This document shows positions 9,163 through 16,863 of a DNA stretch of 64,000 bases, piece after piece (positions within the stretch are counted from its first letter, which is position 1; every line of letters starts with the position of its first letter). The stretch comes from Polaribacter pacificus. GTDB taxonomy: Bacteria; Bacteroidota; Bacteroidia; Flavobacteriales; Flavobacteriaceae. The translations under genes and the position numbers were made by a program. The DNA lies in contig NZ_CP150664.1 of NCBI RefSeq assembly GCF_038024035.1, positions 310,001 through 374,000 of the forward strand, given 5' to 3'. The notes beneath the pieces were generated by a model that was given only the letters and a program-made list of their open reading frames with translations, was not told the origin of the DNA and made no database searches.

Positions 9163-10206
9163 TTAGTCTTGAAGTTTTAGTTTTCCAACTTTTTTATTTC
9201 CAAAAAGCCAAGCTGTGTTTTTGTCTACAAATTGGATACCATAATACCCATCTTTGCTTACTTCTTTCCAATTTAAGCCGCCATCGTTAGAAAAAGAGAT
9301 TCCAGTAAAACCTACAGCAAATACTTCTTTTCCATGTGTATTCGGCACATATTGAACACCGCTTTTGTAGCTAGGGTTTTGTTTGTTTGCTACCAATTGC
9401 CAAGTTTCACCTCCGTCAGTCGTTATTGCCTTATTAGCGATATTTTCATTAGGGCTAGAAAAACTTCCTCCCACAGCAATTCCGTTGTTTTCATCATAGA
9501 AATCTACTGAATACATGCCTTGTGGACCATTCCCTTGAATAAAAGGAGTTTCAAAAATTGACCAAGTTTTTCCCATGTCGGTGGTTTTTAAAACACGTGC
9601 TTTTGCACCACCACTAACTATCCAGGCTGTTTTATTGACTATGGCAATATTGGTATTGCTGGCTGCAAAGAAGGCTTCGCCTTCAAAAATTTCTGGTAGT
9701 TGGCTGCAATCAATTTTTTGCCAAGTTTCTCCGCCATCTTTGGTGGTGATAATGGATGCACAGTCTTCGGTCGGATCTCCTACAGCAATTCCATTTTTAT
9801 CGTCAAAAAAGGCCATAGCATCATAAAATACTTTGGGGTTGTTTTCTGTGTAAACAAGAGCGGTTTTGCCATTTTTTATTTGATACAATAGGGCAGGATT
9901 GGCAATAGACAAGGCAAAAACACTAGAACTTGTTTTGGCAATACTTCTAAAATGTGGTATGATTGAGTCTTGATAACGCATTTTTTTTACGTCCCAACTT
10001 GCTCCGCCATCCATCGTAAGACCAACGTCACCATTGGATCCTGCGTAGATCAGCTGATTTTCGTCTACAGCTACCACAGCTCTTATGCTAGTGCTGTCTC
10101 TCACAAACTTTTGTATGTTAACAGATTCAATATTTCTAGGTTGATATTCACTTTTGCAAGAAAAACATGCAATTAAACCAATACTTAAGAGTAGTATTCT
10201 TTTCAT
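9163..10206 (-). CDS. BNR/Ycf48-like beta-propeller lipoprotein
   Basis: A 347-residue lipoprotein (MKRILLLSIGLIACFSCKSE; lipobox Cys at about residue 17) with at least five sialidase-type BNR/Asp-box motifs: TMDGGASWD, TKDGGETWQ, TTDMGKTWS, TTDGGETWQ and SNDGGLNWK. These make a six- or seven-bladed propeller like the photosystem assembly factor Ycf48/HCF136 or exo-sialidase-like proteins. No glycosidase catalytic set is recognisable, so a binding or scaffold role on the cell surface is more likely; the ligand is unknown. Bacteroidetes homologues are often labelled oxidoreductase without evidence. Confidence 0.82.
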   Translation of the reverse strand: MKRILLLSIGLIACFSCKSEYQPRNIESVNIQKFVRDSTSIRAVVAVDENQLIYAGSNGDVGLTMDGGASWDVKKMRYQDSIIPHFRSIAKTSSSVFALSIANPALLYQIKNGKTALVYTENNPKVFYDAMAFFDDKNGIAVGDPTEDCASIITTKDGGETWQKIDCSQLPEIFEGEAFFAASNTNIAIVNKTAWIVSGGAKARVLKTTDMGKTWSIFETPFIQGNGPQGMYSVDFYDENNGIAVGGSFSSPNENIANKAITTDGGETWQLVANKQNPSYKSGVQYVPNTHGKEVFAVGFTGISFSNDGGLNWKEVSKDGYYGIQFVDKNTAWLFGNKKVGKLKLQD

Positions 10207-10324
10207 TTTTTATACATTTAATGCGACTAATTTAAGTAAAAGAACCAGAAGTAAAAGAATCTCTGCGCTAAAAAATACTAGTTTTTGGTAGTGATTGTTT
10301 TATGGACGATTTAAAAAGACAGAC

Positions 10325-11242
10325 ATGAAAAAAGCATTGGTGATTTCTGGAGGAGGTAGCAAAGGAGCATTTGCGGGAGGTGTAGCTCAATTTTTAATGG
10401 AAGAAAAGAAGCATCAATATGATTTATTCTTAGGGACTTCTACAGGAAGTTTGATGGTTTCTCATCTTGCCTTAGGTCAATTAGAAGCCTTAAAAACGCT
10501 CTATACTTCTGTCAATCAAAAATCGATTTTTAGCAATAATCCCTTTTTTATTAAAAAAGTTCATGGAGAAAAAGTAATTTCTATCAATCACTTAAACATC
10601 TTATGGAACTTTATCAATGGACGAAAAACCTTTGGAGAAAGTAAAAATTTGCGAAAACTGATTAAAGATAATATCACTAGAGAAATGTTTGAGCAGATTA
10701 AAGCAGAAGGAAAAGAAGTTGTAATTACTGTGTCTAATTTATCGACCAACAAGGTTGAGTACAAGGCTTTAAGTGAGTGTAAGTATTCTGATTTCTGTGA
10801 TTGGGTCTGGGCTTCTTGTAATTATTTGCCTTTTATGAGTTTATTAGAAAAGGACTATTGTCAGTATGGTGATGGAGGTTTTGGTTGTTTAATACCTATT
10901 AGAGAAGCTATTTTAAGAGGTGCTACAGAGGTGGATGCCATCATTTTAGAAACAGAAGTTACTCAGTTAAATAGGTTGAGTCCTAAAAATGCATTTTCAT
11001 TATTGTTTGATGTGTTTGAGTTTATGCTAGAGCATGTAGAACGTCATAATATCACTATCGGTAAACTTTCTGCAAAGCAGAATAACGTTAAGCTCAACTT
11101 GTATTACACCCCGACGGTCTTAACTACGAACTCTTTGATTTTTGATCAAAAACTTATGAAAGAGTGGTGGGCAGCTGGTTATGCTTATGCCGAATCAAAA
11201 GAAGAAGAGACTACTAATGAGTTTAGAACTAATATGGTGTAA
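10325..11242 (+). CDS. Patatin-like phospholipase
   Basis: Serine lipid acyl hydrolase of the patatin/RssA type using a Ser-Asp dyad. The oxyanion loop SGGGSKGAF lies at residues 8-16, the nucleophile elbow GTSTG at 37-41 with S39, and the catalytic Asp in DGGFG with D183. Length is 305 residues from ATG 10325 (MKKALVISGGG). The longer frame from 10295 adds ten residues ahead of the conserved first strand. No signal peptide or membrane helix is seen, so it is probably cytosolic. The substrate is unknown. Confidence 0.9.
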   Translation: MKKALVISGGGSKGAFAGGVAQFLMEEKKHQYDLFLGTSTGSLMVSHLALGQLEALKTLYTSVNQKSIFSNNPFFIKKVHGEKVISINHLNILWNFINGRKTFGESKNLRKLIKDNITREMFEQIKAEGKEVVITVSNLSTNKVEYKALSECKYSDFCDWVWASCNYLPFMSLLEKDYCQYGDGGFGCLIPIREAILRGATEVDAIILETEVTQLNRLSPKNAFSLLFDVFEFMLEHVERHNITIGKLSAKQNNVKLNLYYTPTVLTTNSLIFDQKLMKEWWAAGYAYAESKEEETTNEFRTNMV

Positions 11243-11358
11243 GTTTTTTATTGATTATAAGACCAAGTAGCAATCCTTTATATTTATAAGGGATTTGTTG
11301 TTTTATGCTGTAAAGTGCAGTTAAATTAAAAAAAATAATAAAAAGTTTAGGTATCGAA

Positions 11359-11385
11359 GTAACAAAACAGAAACTTCCTCGTCGT
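11359..11385 (+). promoter_or_regulatory. Possible ECF-type promoter (GTAAC, 16 bp, CGTCGT)
   Basis: GTAAC at 11359-11363, a 16-bp spacer, then CGTCGT at 11380-11385, about 50 bp before the sigma factor gene. This resembles the general ECF -35 AAC / -10 CGTC arrangement and would allow self-activation. It is a single occurrence judged by eye. Confidence 0.35.
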
Positions 11386-11435
11386 AATAGAAGAAGAGCA
11401 GAGATAAAGAGCTCTAATATGTTAAAAACAAATTA

Positions 11436-11945
11436 ATGAACCAGTCAGATTTTTTAAATTCTGTATTACCGTTTAAGAACAAGGTCTTTCGTTTAGCAAA
11501 ACGTTTGTTGGTCTCTTCTGAAGAAGCAGAAGATGCCACTCAAGAGTTGTATTTTAAGTTGTGGAAGAACAAAGAGAAACTGTCAGAGTATAAGAATGTA
11601 GAAGCTTTTGCAATGACCATGACAAAAAATTACTGTTATGATCGATTAAAATCAAAACAAGCATCTAATTTAACCCTGGTTCATAGTAATTATAAAGAAA
11701 ATGATACGGCTTTAGAAAAAAAGTTAGAATATCAAGATAGTGTTAGCCAAGTACATAGGCTTATTGAAAAACTACCAGAACAACAAAAATTGGTCATCCA
11801 ATTAAGAGACATTGAGCAATACGATTATGAAGAAATCGGCAAAATGTTAGATTTGAAGCCCACAGCTGTTCGAGTAGCCTTATCAAGAGCCAGAAAAACA
11901 ATAAGAGAAGAACTAATAAAACAACACAATTATGGAATTATCTAA
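11436..11945 (+). CDS. ECF-family RNA polymerase sigma-70 factor
   Basis: A 169-residue sigma factor with only regions 2 and 4. Region 2 (about 10-75) has RLAKRLLVSSEEAEDATQEL, KLWKNKEKL and AFAMTMTKNYCYDRLKSK. Region 4 (about 112-165) has LPEQQKLVIQLRDIEQYDYEEI and the recognition helix LKPTAVRVALSRARKTI. It overlaps the next gene by 14 bp, showing translational coupling to a membrane anti-sigma-like protein. It heads a four-gene operon (sigma, membrane protein, two DUF4252 proteins) that recurs in Flavobacteriaceae. A possible ECF-type promoter lies 50 bp upstream. Confidence 0.93.
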   Translation: MNQSDFLNSVLPFKNKVFRLAKRLLVSSEEAEDATQELYFKLWKNKEKLSEYKNVEAFAMTMTKNYCYDRLKSKQASNLTLVHSNYKENDTALEKKLEYQDSVSQVHRLIEKLPEQQKLVIQLRDIEQYDYEEIGKMLDLKPTAVRVALSRARKTIREELIKQHNYGII

Positions 11946-12354
11946 AATAGAAAAGTTGTTAGAAAAATACCTAGATGCAGAAACTTCTATCCAAGAAGAA
12001 CAAGCGCTAAGCAACTATTTTACCTCGGGTAACGTAGCGCCACACCTTCAAGAATATGAGAGTATGTTCGGGTATTTTCAAATGAGCAAAGCAGAAACTT
12101 CTGTGAAACCAATCCAATTAAAAACTAAAAAACCGATTTGGAGAAGGTTAACAATAGCAGCTTCAATCGCTTTGGTCTGTAGTCTGTACTTTGGAAACGG
12201 TTATTTAGAACAACGAAAAGCCAAAGAACAATATGCTCAAGTTAAAAGTGCCTTAGAATTGTTGTCAAGCAAACTAAACGAAGGAAACAAAGCAATGTCT
12301 TCAAGTTTGTATACCTATGAAGACACGGTTAACAAAATATTTAAAACCAAGTAA
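11932..12354 (+). CDS. Single-pass membrane protein, probable anti-sigma factor
   Basis: 140 residues with a cytoplasmic N-terminal part (about 1-65, rich in Glu/Lys, ELSKIEKLLEKYLDAETS), one membrane helix at about 71-88 (RLTIAASIALVCSLYF) and a short external coiled-coil-like tail. The N-terminal stretch resembles the zinc-less anti-sigma domain of Bacteroidetes ECF partners (E-x-L-L-x-K-Y-x-x-A-E-T-S). The 14-bp overlap with the sigma gene is the main argument for the role. What signal it senses is unknown; the two exported DUF4252 products encoded next are candidates for inputs or outputs. Confidence 0.75.
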   Translation: MELSKIEKLLEKYLDAETSIQEEQALSNYFTSGNVAPHLQEYESMFGYFQMSKAETSVKPIQLKTKKPIWRRLTIAASIALVCSLYFGNGYLEQRKAKEQYAQVKSALELLSSKLNEGNKAMSSSLYTYEDTVNKIFKTK

Positions 12355-12387
12355 AAAATAATAAAACCAAGTAAACACCAAGAAATC

Positions 12388-12900
12388 ATGAAAAAAATAA
12401 TTGTATTAATAGCCTTAATCATTGCGCCAGCGGTAAGCTTTGGACAATCAATGTTTGATAAATTAGAAAATATGGACAACGTATCTTCTGTAATTGTAAA
12501 TAAAGACGCTTTTCAGTTGTTGTCAAAATTTAAAATGGAAGACAATAAAAGTGAAGAGATGGAAGTCTTTAGGATGATTCAAAATCTAGAACTTTTTAAA
12601 GTGTTCAGATCAGAAGATGCCTCTGTAGCGAATCAAATGGAATCTATGGTTAACAGCGCTGTAAAGTCTATGAATCTTACGCAGTTAATGCGAGTAAAAG
12701 ATAAAGATTCAAAAGTTCGTATCTATGTAAAATCTGGTAAGAACAAAGATTATGTAACAGAAGTTTTAATGTACATTACTGGTACTGGGAATTCAGAATC
12801 TGTGATTATGTCATTAACCGGAACCATTGATATTAATAAATTATCTGATTTAGCAGATAAGTTTAGCAAGGATAGTGGTGTAAAGGTTAAAGTGAACTAG
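12388..12900 (+). CDS. DUF4252 domain exported protein
   Basis: A 170-residue protein with a signal peptide (MKKIIVLIALIIAPAVSFGQ) and one DUF4252 domain, a Bacteroidetes-specific domain of unknown function. The body is a small alpha/beta fold with alternating acidic helices (FDKLENMDNVSSVIVNKDAFQLLSKF and VMSLTGTIDINKLSDLADKF). There is no lipobox, so it is likely periplasmic, unlike the next gene product. It is third in the sigma operon, 33 bp after the anti-sigma gene. Confidence 0.8.
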   Translation: MKKIIVLIALIIAPAVSFGQSMFDKLENMDNVSSVIVNKDAFQLLSKFKMEDNKSEEMEVFRMIQNLELFKVFRSEDASVANQMESMVNSAVKSMNLTQLMRVKDKDSKVRIYVKSGKNKDYVTEVLMYITGTGNSESVIMSLTGTIDINKLSDLADKFSKDSGVKVKVN

Positions 12901-12951
12901 TTTTTTACATCATACAAAAAACAATTAATTATCACTTAAAAAAAACACCCC

Positions 12952-13497
12952 ATGAAAAAAATATCAATTACCTTATTAAGTTTCCTTTTAGTCTTTTCTT
13001 TGACGTCTTGTAACAATGAATCTTTGCAAAGTTATATCGTAAAGAGTCAAGAGAAAAAAGGTTTTATCACTTTTGATTTACCTGCTAGTTTTCTACAGTT
13101 AAAATCAGATAATGTTTCTCAAGAAACTAAAGATGCCTTAGCGAGTTTAAAGAAAATAAATTTGGTGGCTTTGCCATTTCAGAATAATCTAGAGGCTTTA
13201 GAGTTAGAAAAGAAAACCATAGAAGCGATTTTAAAACAATCAAGCTATAAGAGCTTGATGAGAACCAAGATGAAAGGGATAGAAGTAAGTCTTTATTATA
13301 CAGGTTCTGAAGATGCTATTGATGAAGTTATCGCTTACGGATACAAGGCAGATCAAGGGGTTGCTGTAGCTAGAATATTAGGAGACGATATGAATCCTGC
13401 TCTGATTATGAAAATGATGAATGATGTGCGTATGAATGGGGATGGTCTTGATTTAGAAAAATTCAACGTATTGTTTTCTTCGATAAATAAAAAGTAA
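12952..13497 (+). CDS. DUF4252 domain lipoprotein
   Basis: A 181-residue lipoprotein (MKKISITLLSFLLVFSLTSCNNES, lipobox LTSC). It shares the DUF4252 layout with the preceding gene, including a mid-protein stretch (SSYKSLMRTKMKGIEVSLYYTGSEDAIDEVIAYG) that lines up with MNLTQLMRVKDKDSKVRIYVKSG of its neighbour. The pair is probably an old tandem duplication in which one copy is membrane-anchored and the other soluble. It is last in the operon and followed by a strong terminator. Function unknown. Confidence 0.8.
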   Translation: MKKISITLLSFLLVFSLTSCNNESLQSYIVKSQEKKGFITFDLPASFLQLKSDNVSQETKDALASLKKINLVALPFQNNLEALELEKKTIEAILKQSSYKSLMRTKMKGIEVSLYYTGSEDAIDEVIAYGYKADQGVAVARILGDDMNPALIMKMMNDVRMNGDGLDLEKFNVLFSSINKK

Positions 13498-13528
13498 ATA
13501 CATACATTAGTTTGGTTAGAAATTGTAG

Positions 13529-13562
13529 CATCCACGCCTGTTAGGCGTGGATGTTTCTTTTT
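13529..13562 (+). terminator. Rho-independent terminator of the sigma operon
   Basis: Perfect GC-rich 10-bp stem CATCCACGCC / GGCGTGGATG with loop TGTTA, followed by TTTCTTTTT. It lies 31 bp after the second DUF4252 stop codon. Confidence 0.93.
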
Positions 13563-13597
13563 AACGAGCAATTAACAACCAAGCATCTTTAATTTCT

Positions 13598-13605
13598 TAT
13601 TTTTG
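13598..13605 (+). promoter_or_regulatory. -7 box TATTTTTG for the M1 peptidase gene
   Basis: Matches TAnnTTTG 23 bp before the ATG at 13629 and after the preceding terminator. No well-spaced -33 TTG is present. Confidence 0.45.
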
Positions 13606-13628
13606 AACTTTCAATAAGCGATTAACAA

Positions 13629-16073
13629 ATGAAATTTAAAATAGGATTTTTTTTACTGGCATTCTGTTTTGTGACCACTCTTTTTGCGCAAAAGCAGTCG
13701 GATGTTTACCAAGCAGAAAAAACCAAAACACATGCAATTATACATACCAAACTAAAAGTTGATTTCAATTTTGAAAAGAAACAGCTTAACGGTGAAGAAT
13801 GGATAACCTTGCAGCCCTATTTTTATGCAACAGATCAGGTTGTTTTGGATGCGAAAGCCATGATTATTAATCAAATTACCTTAGGAAGCGCTAGCTTAGA
13901 TTATTATTATGACGGTAAGGAAATTCGTATAGAATTACCGAGAAAGTATACTAGGAATGAAAAATTCACACTCTATATTAAGTACATTGCAAGACCAGAA
14001 GAGGTAAAGCAAAAAGGAAGCAATGCTATTAAGCAGGCTAAAGGATTGTATTTTATCAATGCAGATGGACTGGATAAAAATAAGCCAACTCAAATATGGA
14101 CGCAGGGAGAGACAGAGGCAAGCAGCTGTTGGTTTCCTACTATAGATTCGCCAAATCAAAAAACATCTCAAGAAATCTACATTACAGTACCGAATAGGTT
14201 TAAGACCTTATCAAATGGAGTTTTAGTAAGTCAAACTACACAGGGAGATTTGCGAACGGATTATTGGAAATTTAATCAAAAACACGCGCCTTATTTGTTT
14301 TTTATGGGTGTGGGTGAATATGAGGTTGTGCAGGATCGCTATAAAAACATTCCTGTAAACTATTATGTAGAAAAAGAGTTTGCTCCTTATGCTAAGGATA
14401 TTTTTGGAAAGACCCCTAAAATGATGGCTTTCTTTTCAAAAATAACAGGAATTGACTACCCGTGGAGCTCTTATAGTCAAATTGTAGCGAGAGATTATGT
14501 AAGTGGAGCAATGGAGAATACCACGGCTGTAATTCACGGCGAGCAAGCCAATCAGATGCCAGGACAGTTGATAGATGAAAATCTTCAAGAGAATACGATT
14601 GCCCACGAGTTGTTTCATCATTGGTTTGGTAACTTGGTAACGGCAGAAAGTTGGAGTAATCTAACTGTAAATGAGTCTTTTGCCAATTATGCAGAATATT
14701 TATGGAGAGAACATGAGTACGGTCTTGTAAATGCTGATGCGCATTTGGTAGAAGATCGAGAAGCTTATTTTCAAGGAGATAATTTTGATAAAGAATTGGT
14801 TCGTTATTATTATACAGATAAAGAAGATCTTTTTGATGCAGTGAGTTATAATAAAGGAGGATCAATCTTGCATATGCTTAGAAATTACTTAGGAGATGAA
14901 GCTTTTTATACTGGGCTAAACCATTATTTAACTACGAATGCTTACAAGAGTGCAGAAGCTCATCAATTGCGTCTGTCTTTTGAAGCGGTAACAGGAAAGG
15001 ATTTAAATTGGTTTTTTAATCAATGGTATTTTGGTTCTGGGCATCCGAGGATCAAAGTAAGTTATGATTATAATACCTTAGAGAAAAGAGTAACTGTAAA
15101 CATTAGACAGATTGATGAGGTGTTTCAGTTCCCCTTGAGTATTGATATCATAGAAGATGGTAAGCGAAAAACACATCAAGTATTTGTAAGTAAGGGAGAT
15201 GCTTCATTTAACTATGTCTATGACAAGGTGCCTGAGCTTATCTTAGTTAATGCTGATGGTGTTCTGTTGGCTGATTTTATAGAGACTAAAACGCTAAAAA
15301 ACTACATCAATCAGTTTAAGTACGCTCGATTTTACGGAGATAAAAAAGAAGCACTACTTGCCATTTCTAAAAAGCAAGAAGAAAAGGAAGCTTTTAAGCT
15401 TGTAGCTGAGGCTTTAAAAGATCCATTTTATAAAATTCGTGTCTTAGCATTGCAGAATATTGATTTGATCAATAAAAATGCAAAAGGAGATGTGATTGAT
15501 AAAATTACTAGTTTGGCAACTTCAGATCCTAGTACTTTGGTACAGGCTGCAGCTATAGAAACTCTAGGGAAGCTAACAGACCCTGTCTATATGCAGATTT
15601 TTAATACGGCGTTAAAAAGTAAGTCTTTTAGTGTGTTGGGAAATGCATTGGTTTCAACCTATTATTTAGACAAGGATAGGGCTGTTAAAATTTCAAAATC
15701 CTTGCCAGATGAGGTGCGAAAGATTATTGCGACGCCTTTGACTAGAATTTACATAGAAGAGAAAGATGATTCTGAACTTGATTTTATTGCCAAGAACGTG
15801 CTTGCAGGTATGTTTTTAAATACCAATACTAGAGTACAGTCCTTGTATAAGCAAGCTTATGAAAAAATTGCCAAAAGCAATAATAGTAAGGCTATTGCTA
15901 ATTTGGTTGATGATATGGTTGTTAAAGGAAAACAGTATCAATCCTTTGGATTTGACACAGTGGTTATAAATTTAATGCGACAGATGGTTGATTTTCAAAA
16001 AGAAGGCAACTATCCAAATGCAATAAAGAACATAGAGCTTATTAGAGCGGGCTTAGGCAGGTTGCTGCAATAA
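13629..16073 (+). CDS. M1 family zinc aminopeptidase (aminopeptidase N type)
   Basis: Exported M1 metallopeptidase removing N-terminal residues from peptides. Order: signal peptide (about 1-20), beta-saddle N-domain, catalytic domain with the exopeptidase motif GAMEN at 293-297, zinc site HELFH at 326-330 and the third ligand E349 (HEXXH-x18-E), and a catalytic Tyr probably within VRYYYTDKEDL or VSYNKGG. A C-terminal armadillo/HEAT-like region covers about 550-814. At 814 residues it is slightly shorter than E. coli PepN and has a signal peptide that PepN lacks. It is monocistronic, between two terminators. Confidence 0.95.
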   Translation: MKFKIGFFLLAFCFVTTLFAQKQSDVYQAEKTKTHAIIHTKLKVDFNFEKKQLNGEEWITLQPYFYATDQVVLDAKAMIINQITLGSASLDYYYDGKEIRIELPRKYTRNEKFTLYIKYIARPEEVKQKGSNAIKQAKGLYFINADGLDKNKPTQIWTQGETEASSCWFPTIDSPNQKTSQEIYITVPNRFKTLSNGVLVSQTTQGDLRTDYWKFNQKHAPYLFFMGVGEYEVVQDRYKNIPVNYYVEKEFAPYAKDIFGKTPKMMAFFSKITGIDYPWSSYSQIVARDYVSGAMENTTAVIHGEQANQMPGQLIDENLQENTIAHELFHHWFGNLVTAESWSNLTVNESFANYAEYLWREHEYGLVNADAHLVEDREAYFQGDNFDKELVRYYYTDKEDLFDAVSYNKGGSILHMLRNYLGDEAFYTGLNHYLTTNAYKSAEAHQLRLSFEAVTGKDLNWFFNQWYFGSGHPRIKVSYDYNTLEKRVTVNIRQIDEVFQFPLSIDIIEDGKRKTHQVFVSKGDASFNYVYDKVPELILVNADGVLLADFIETKTLKNYINQFKYARFYGDKKEALLAISKKQEEKEAFKLVAEALKDPFYKIRVLALQNIDLINKNAKGDVIDKITSLATSDPSTLVQAAAIETLGKLTDPVYMQIFNTALKSKSFSVLGNALVSTYYLDKDRAVKISKSLPDEVRKIIATPLTRIYIEEKDDSELDFIAKNVLAGMFLNTNTRVQSLYKQAYEKIAKSNNSKAIANLVDDMVVKGKQYQSFGFDTVVINLMRQMVDFQKEGNYPNAIKNIELIRAGLGRLLQ

Positions 16074-16090
16074 GTTGTTCAGAATAATAA

Positions 16091-16127
16091 AAAAAAGCCT
16101 TTGAAGTGTCTTCAAAGGCTTTTTTTT
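16091..16127. terminator. Bidirectional terminator
   Basis: GCCTTTGAA / TTCAAAGGC stem with loop GTGTC, preceded by six A and followed by seven T. It lies between the converging M1 peptidase and XRE regulator genes and overlaps the last codon region of the latter. Confidence 0.92.
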
Positions 16128-16494
16128 ATTTAAGATATTCTTCAAAAGTGCCATCTTCATAAAAAACAACAATTCTTTGTATTTGTTTTTGAGTTTCAGT
16201 TGAGTTTGTTTTAGAAACCGACTGAAAAGGCTGTTGAGTTGGAGTAGGAGTGCTGCTTTGTTTTTTTAAAGCAGGAAACTGTCCTTCTCCTTTTAATAAC
16301 CAGTAGATATCTACATCTTTAAAATTGGCTGTTACTTTTAAAACAAAATCCAAACTAGGTTTATTTCTTCCTGATAAGATGTGTGAGATACTCGATCGCT
16401 GTACGGCAATTTGATCAGCAAAAGAAGTTGCTGTCAATTGATGAAATTCCATCACTTTTTTGAGTCTGTTTGCAAAATCTTTATTGTTTACCAT
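16126..16494 (-). CDS. XRE-family HTH regulator
   Basis: A 122-residue transcription regulator: Cro/CI-type helix-turn-helix at about 8-65 (FANRLKKVMEFHQL, SFADQIAVQRSSISHILSGRNKPSLDFVLKV), then DIYWLLKGEG, a Ser/Thr/Gln/Pro-rich linker and a conserved C-terminal tail ending VVFYEDGTFEEYLK. This form is common in Flavobacteriia; targets are unknown. Its -7 promoter box lies inside a perfect palindrome and the same palindrome recurs 255 bp further upstream, which suggests autoregulation and perhaps control of the divergent M14 carboxypeptidase gene. Confidence 0.88.
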   Translation of the reverse strand: MVNNKDFANRLKKVMEFHQLTATSFADQIAVQRSSISHILSGRNKPSLDFVLKVTANFKDVDIYWLLKGEGQFPALKKQSSTPTPTQQPFQSVSKTNSTETQKQIQRIVVFYEDGTFEEYLK

Positions 16495-16511
16495 TGTAAT
16501 ATTCTAATTGT

Positions 16512-16525
16512 ATTACAAATGTAAT
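16512..16525. promoter_or_regulatory. Palindrome ATTACAAATGTAAT, likely XRE operator
   Basis: Perfect inverted repeat of ATTACA/TGTAAT with a 2-bp AA centre. It contains the -7 box of the XRE gene on the minus strand, so a bound dimer would block RNA polymerase. Confidence 0.6.
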
Positions 16526-16546
16526 TTATTTGATTGATTGCAGCAA
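16516..16546 (-). promoter_or_regulatory. Promoter of the XRE regulator gene
   Basis: On the minus strand: -33 TTG (16546-16544), 20-bp spacer, -7 box TACATTTG (16523-16516). The start codon is about 21 bp downstream. Both boxes and the spacing fit the Bacteroidetes consensus. Confidence 0.65.
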
Positions 16547-16766
16547 GTTTGTTGTTTTGAATTTTTGTTAACGATATATCTATGTGTATTTTTAGTTAAA
16601 TAAATGCTTTACTTTACGTTTGTAAGTTGCTGAAATATAGATATTTGTGTTTTTAGTATAAGTATTTCTTATTAAGGGTATATTGCTGTGTAGCTTAAAA
16701 CGTAGCTCGGTTCTTTTTTGAGTTGCAAAAGTTTACAGAAGTAACTTCTTGACCTGACTTTTTTAA

Positions 16767-16780
16767 GTTACAAATGTAAC
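16767..16780. promoter_or_regulatory. Palindrome GTTACAAATGTAAC, second copy of the putative operator
   Basis: Perfect inverted repeat GTTACA/TGTAAC with AA centre. It is identical to the 16512 palindrome at the 12 central bases. It lies about 60 bp upstream of the -7 box used for the M14 gene. Confidence 0.55.
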
Positions 16781-16835
16781 ATTTTATACTGTTTACAATT
16801 GTTAAATATTTATAGGCTTTCTAAGATTGAATCTT

Positions 16836-16843
16836 TATTTTTG
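16836..16843 (+). promoter_or_regulatory. -7 box TATTTTTG for the M14 carboxypeptidase gene
   Basis: TAnnTTTG match 20 bp before the ATG at 16864. No -33 TTG lies within 17-23 bp. Confidence 0.45.
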
Positions 16844-16863
16844 TCTTAACTAATAATCATTGT

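Noticed and set aside
12388..13497. Recent duplication of the DUF4252 gene
   Set aside because: The two proteins align only loosely and differ in signal type, so any duplication is old; reported as ordinary operon partners.
14416..14865. 149-codon open frame antisense to the M1 peptidase gene
   Set aside because: It lies wholly inside a well-conserved gene, its product is low-complexity (Leu/His/Asn-rich) and resembles no family; a shadow frame.
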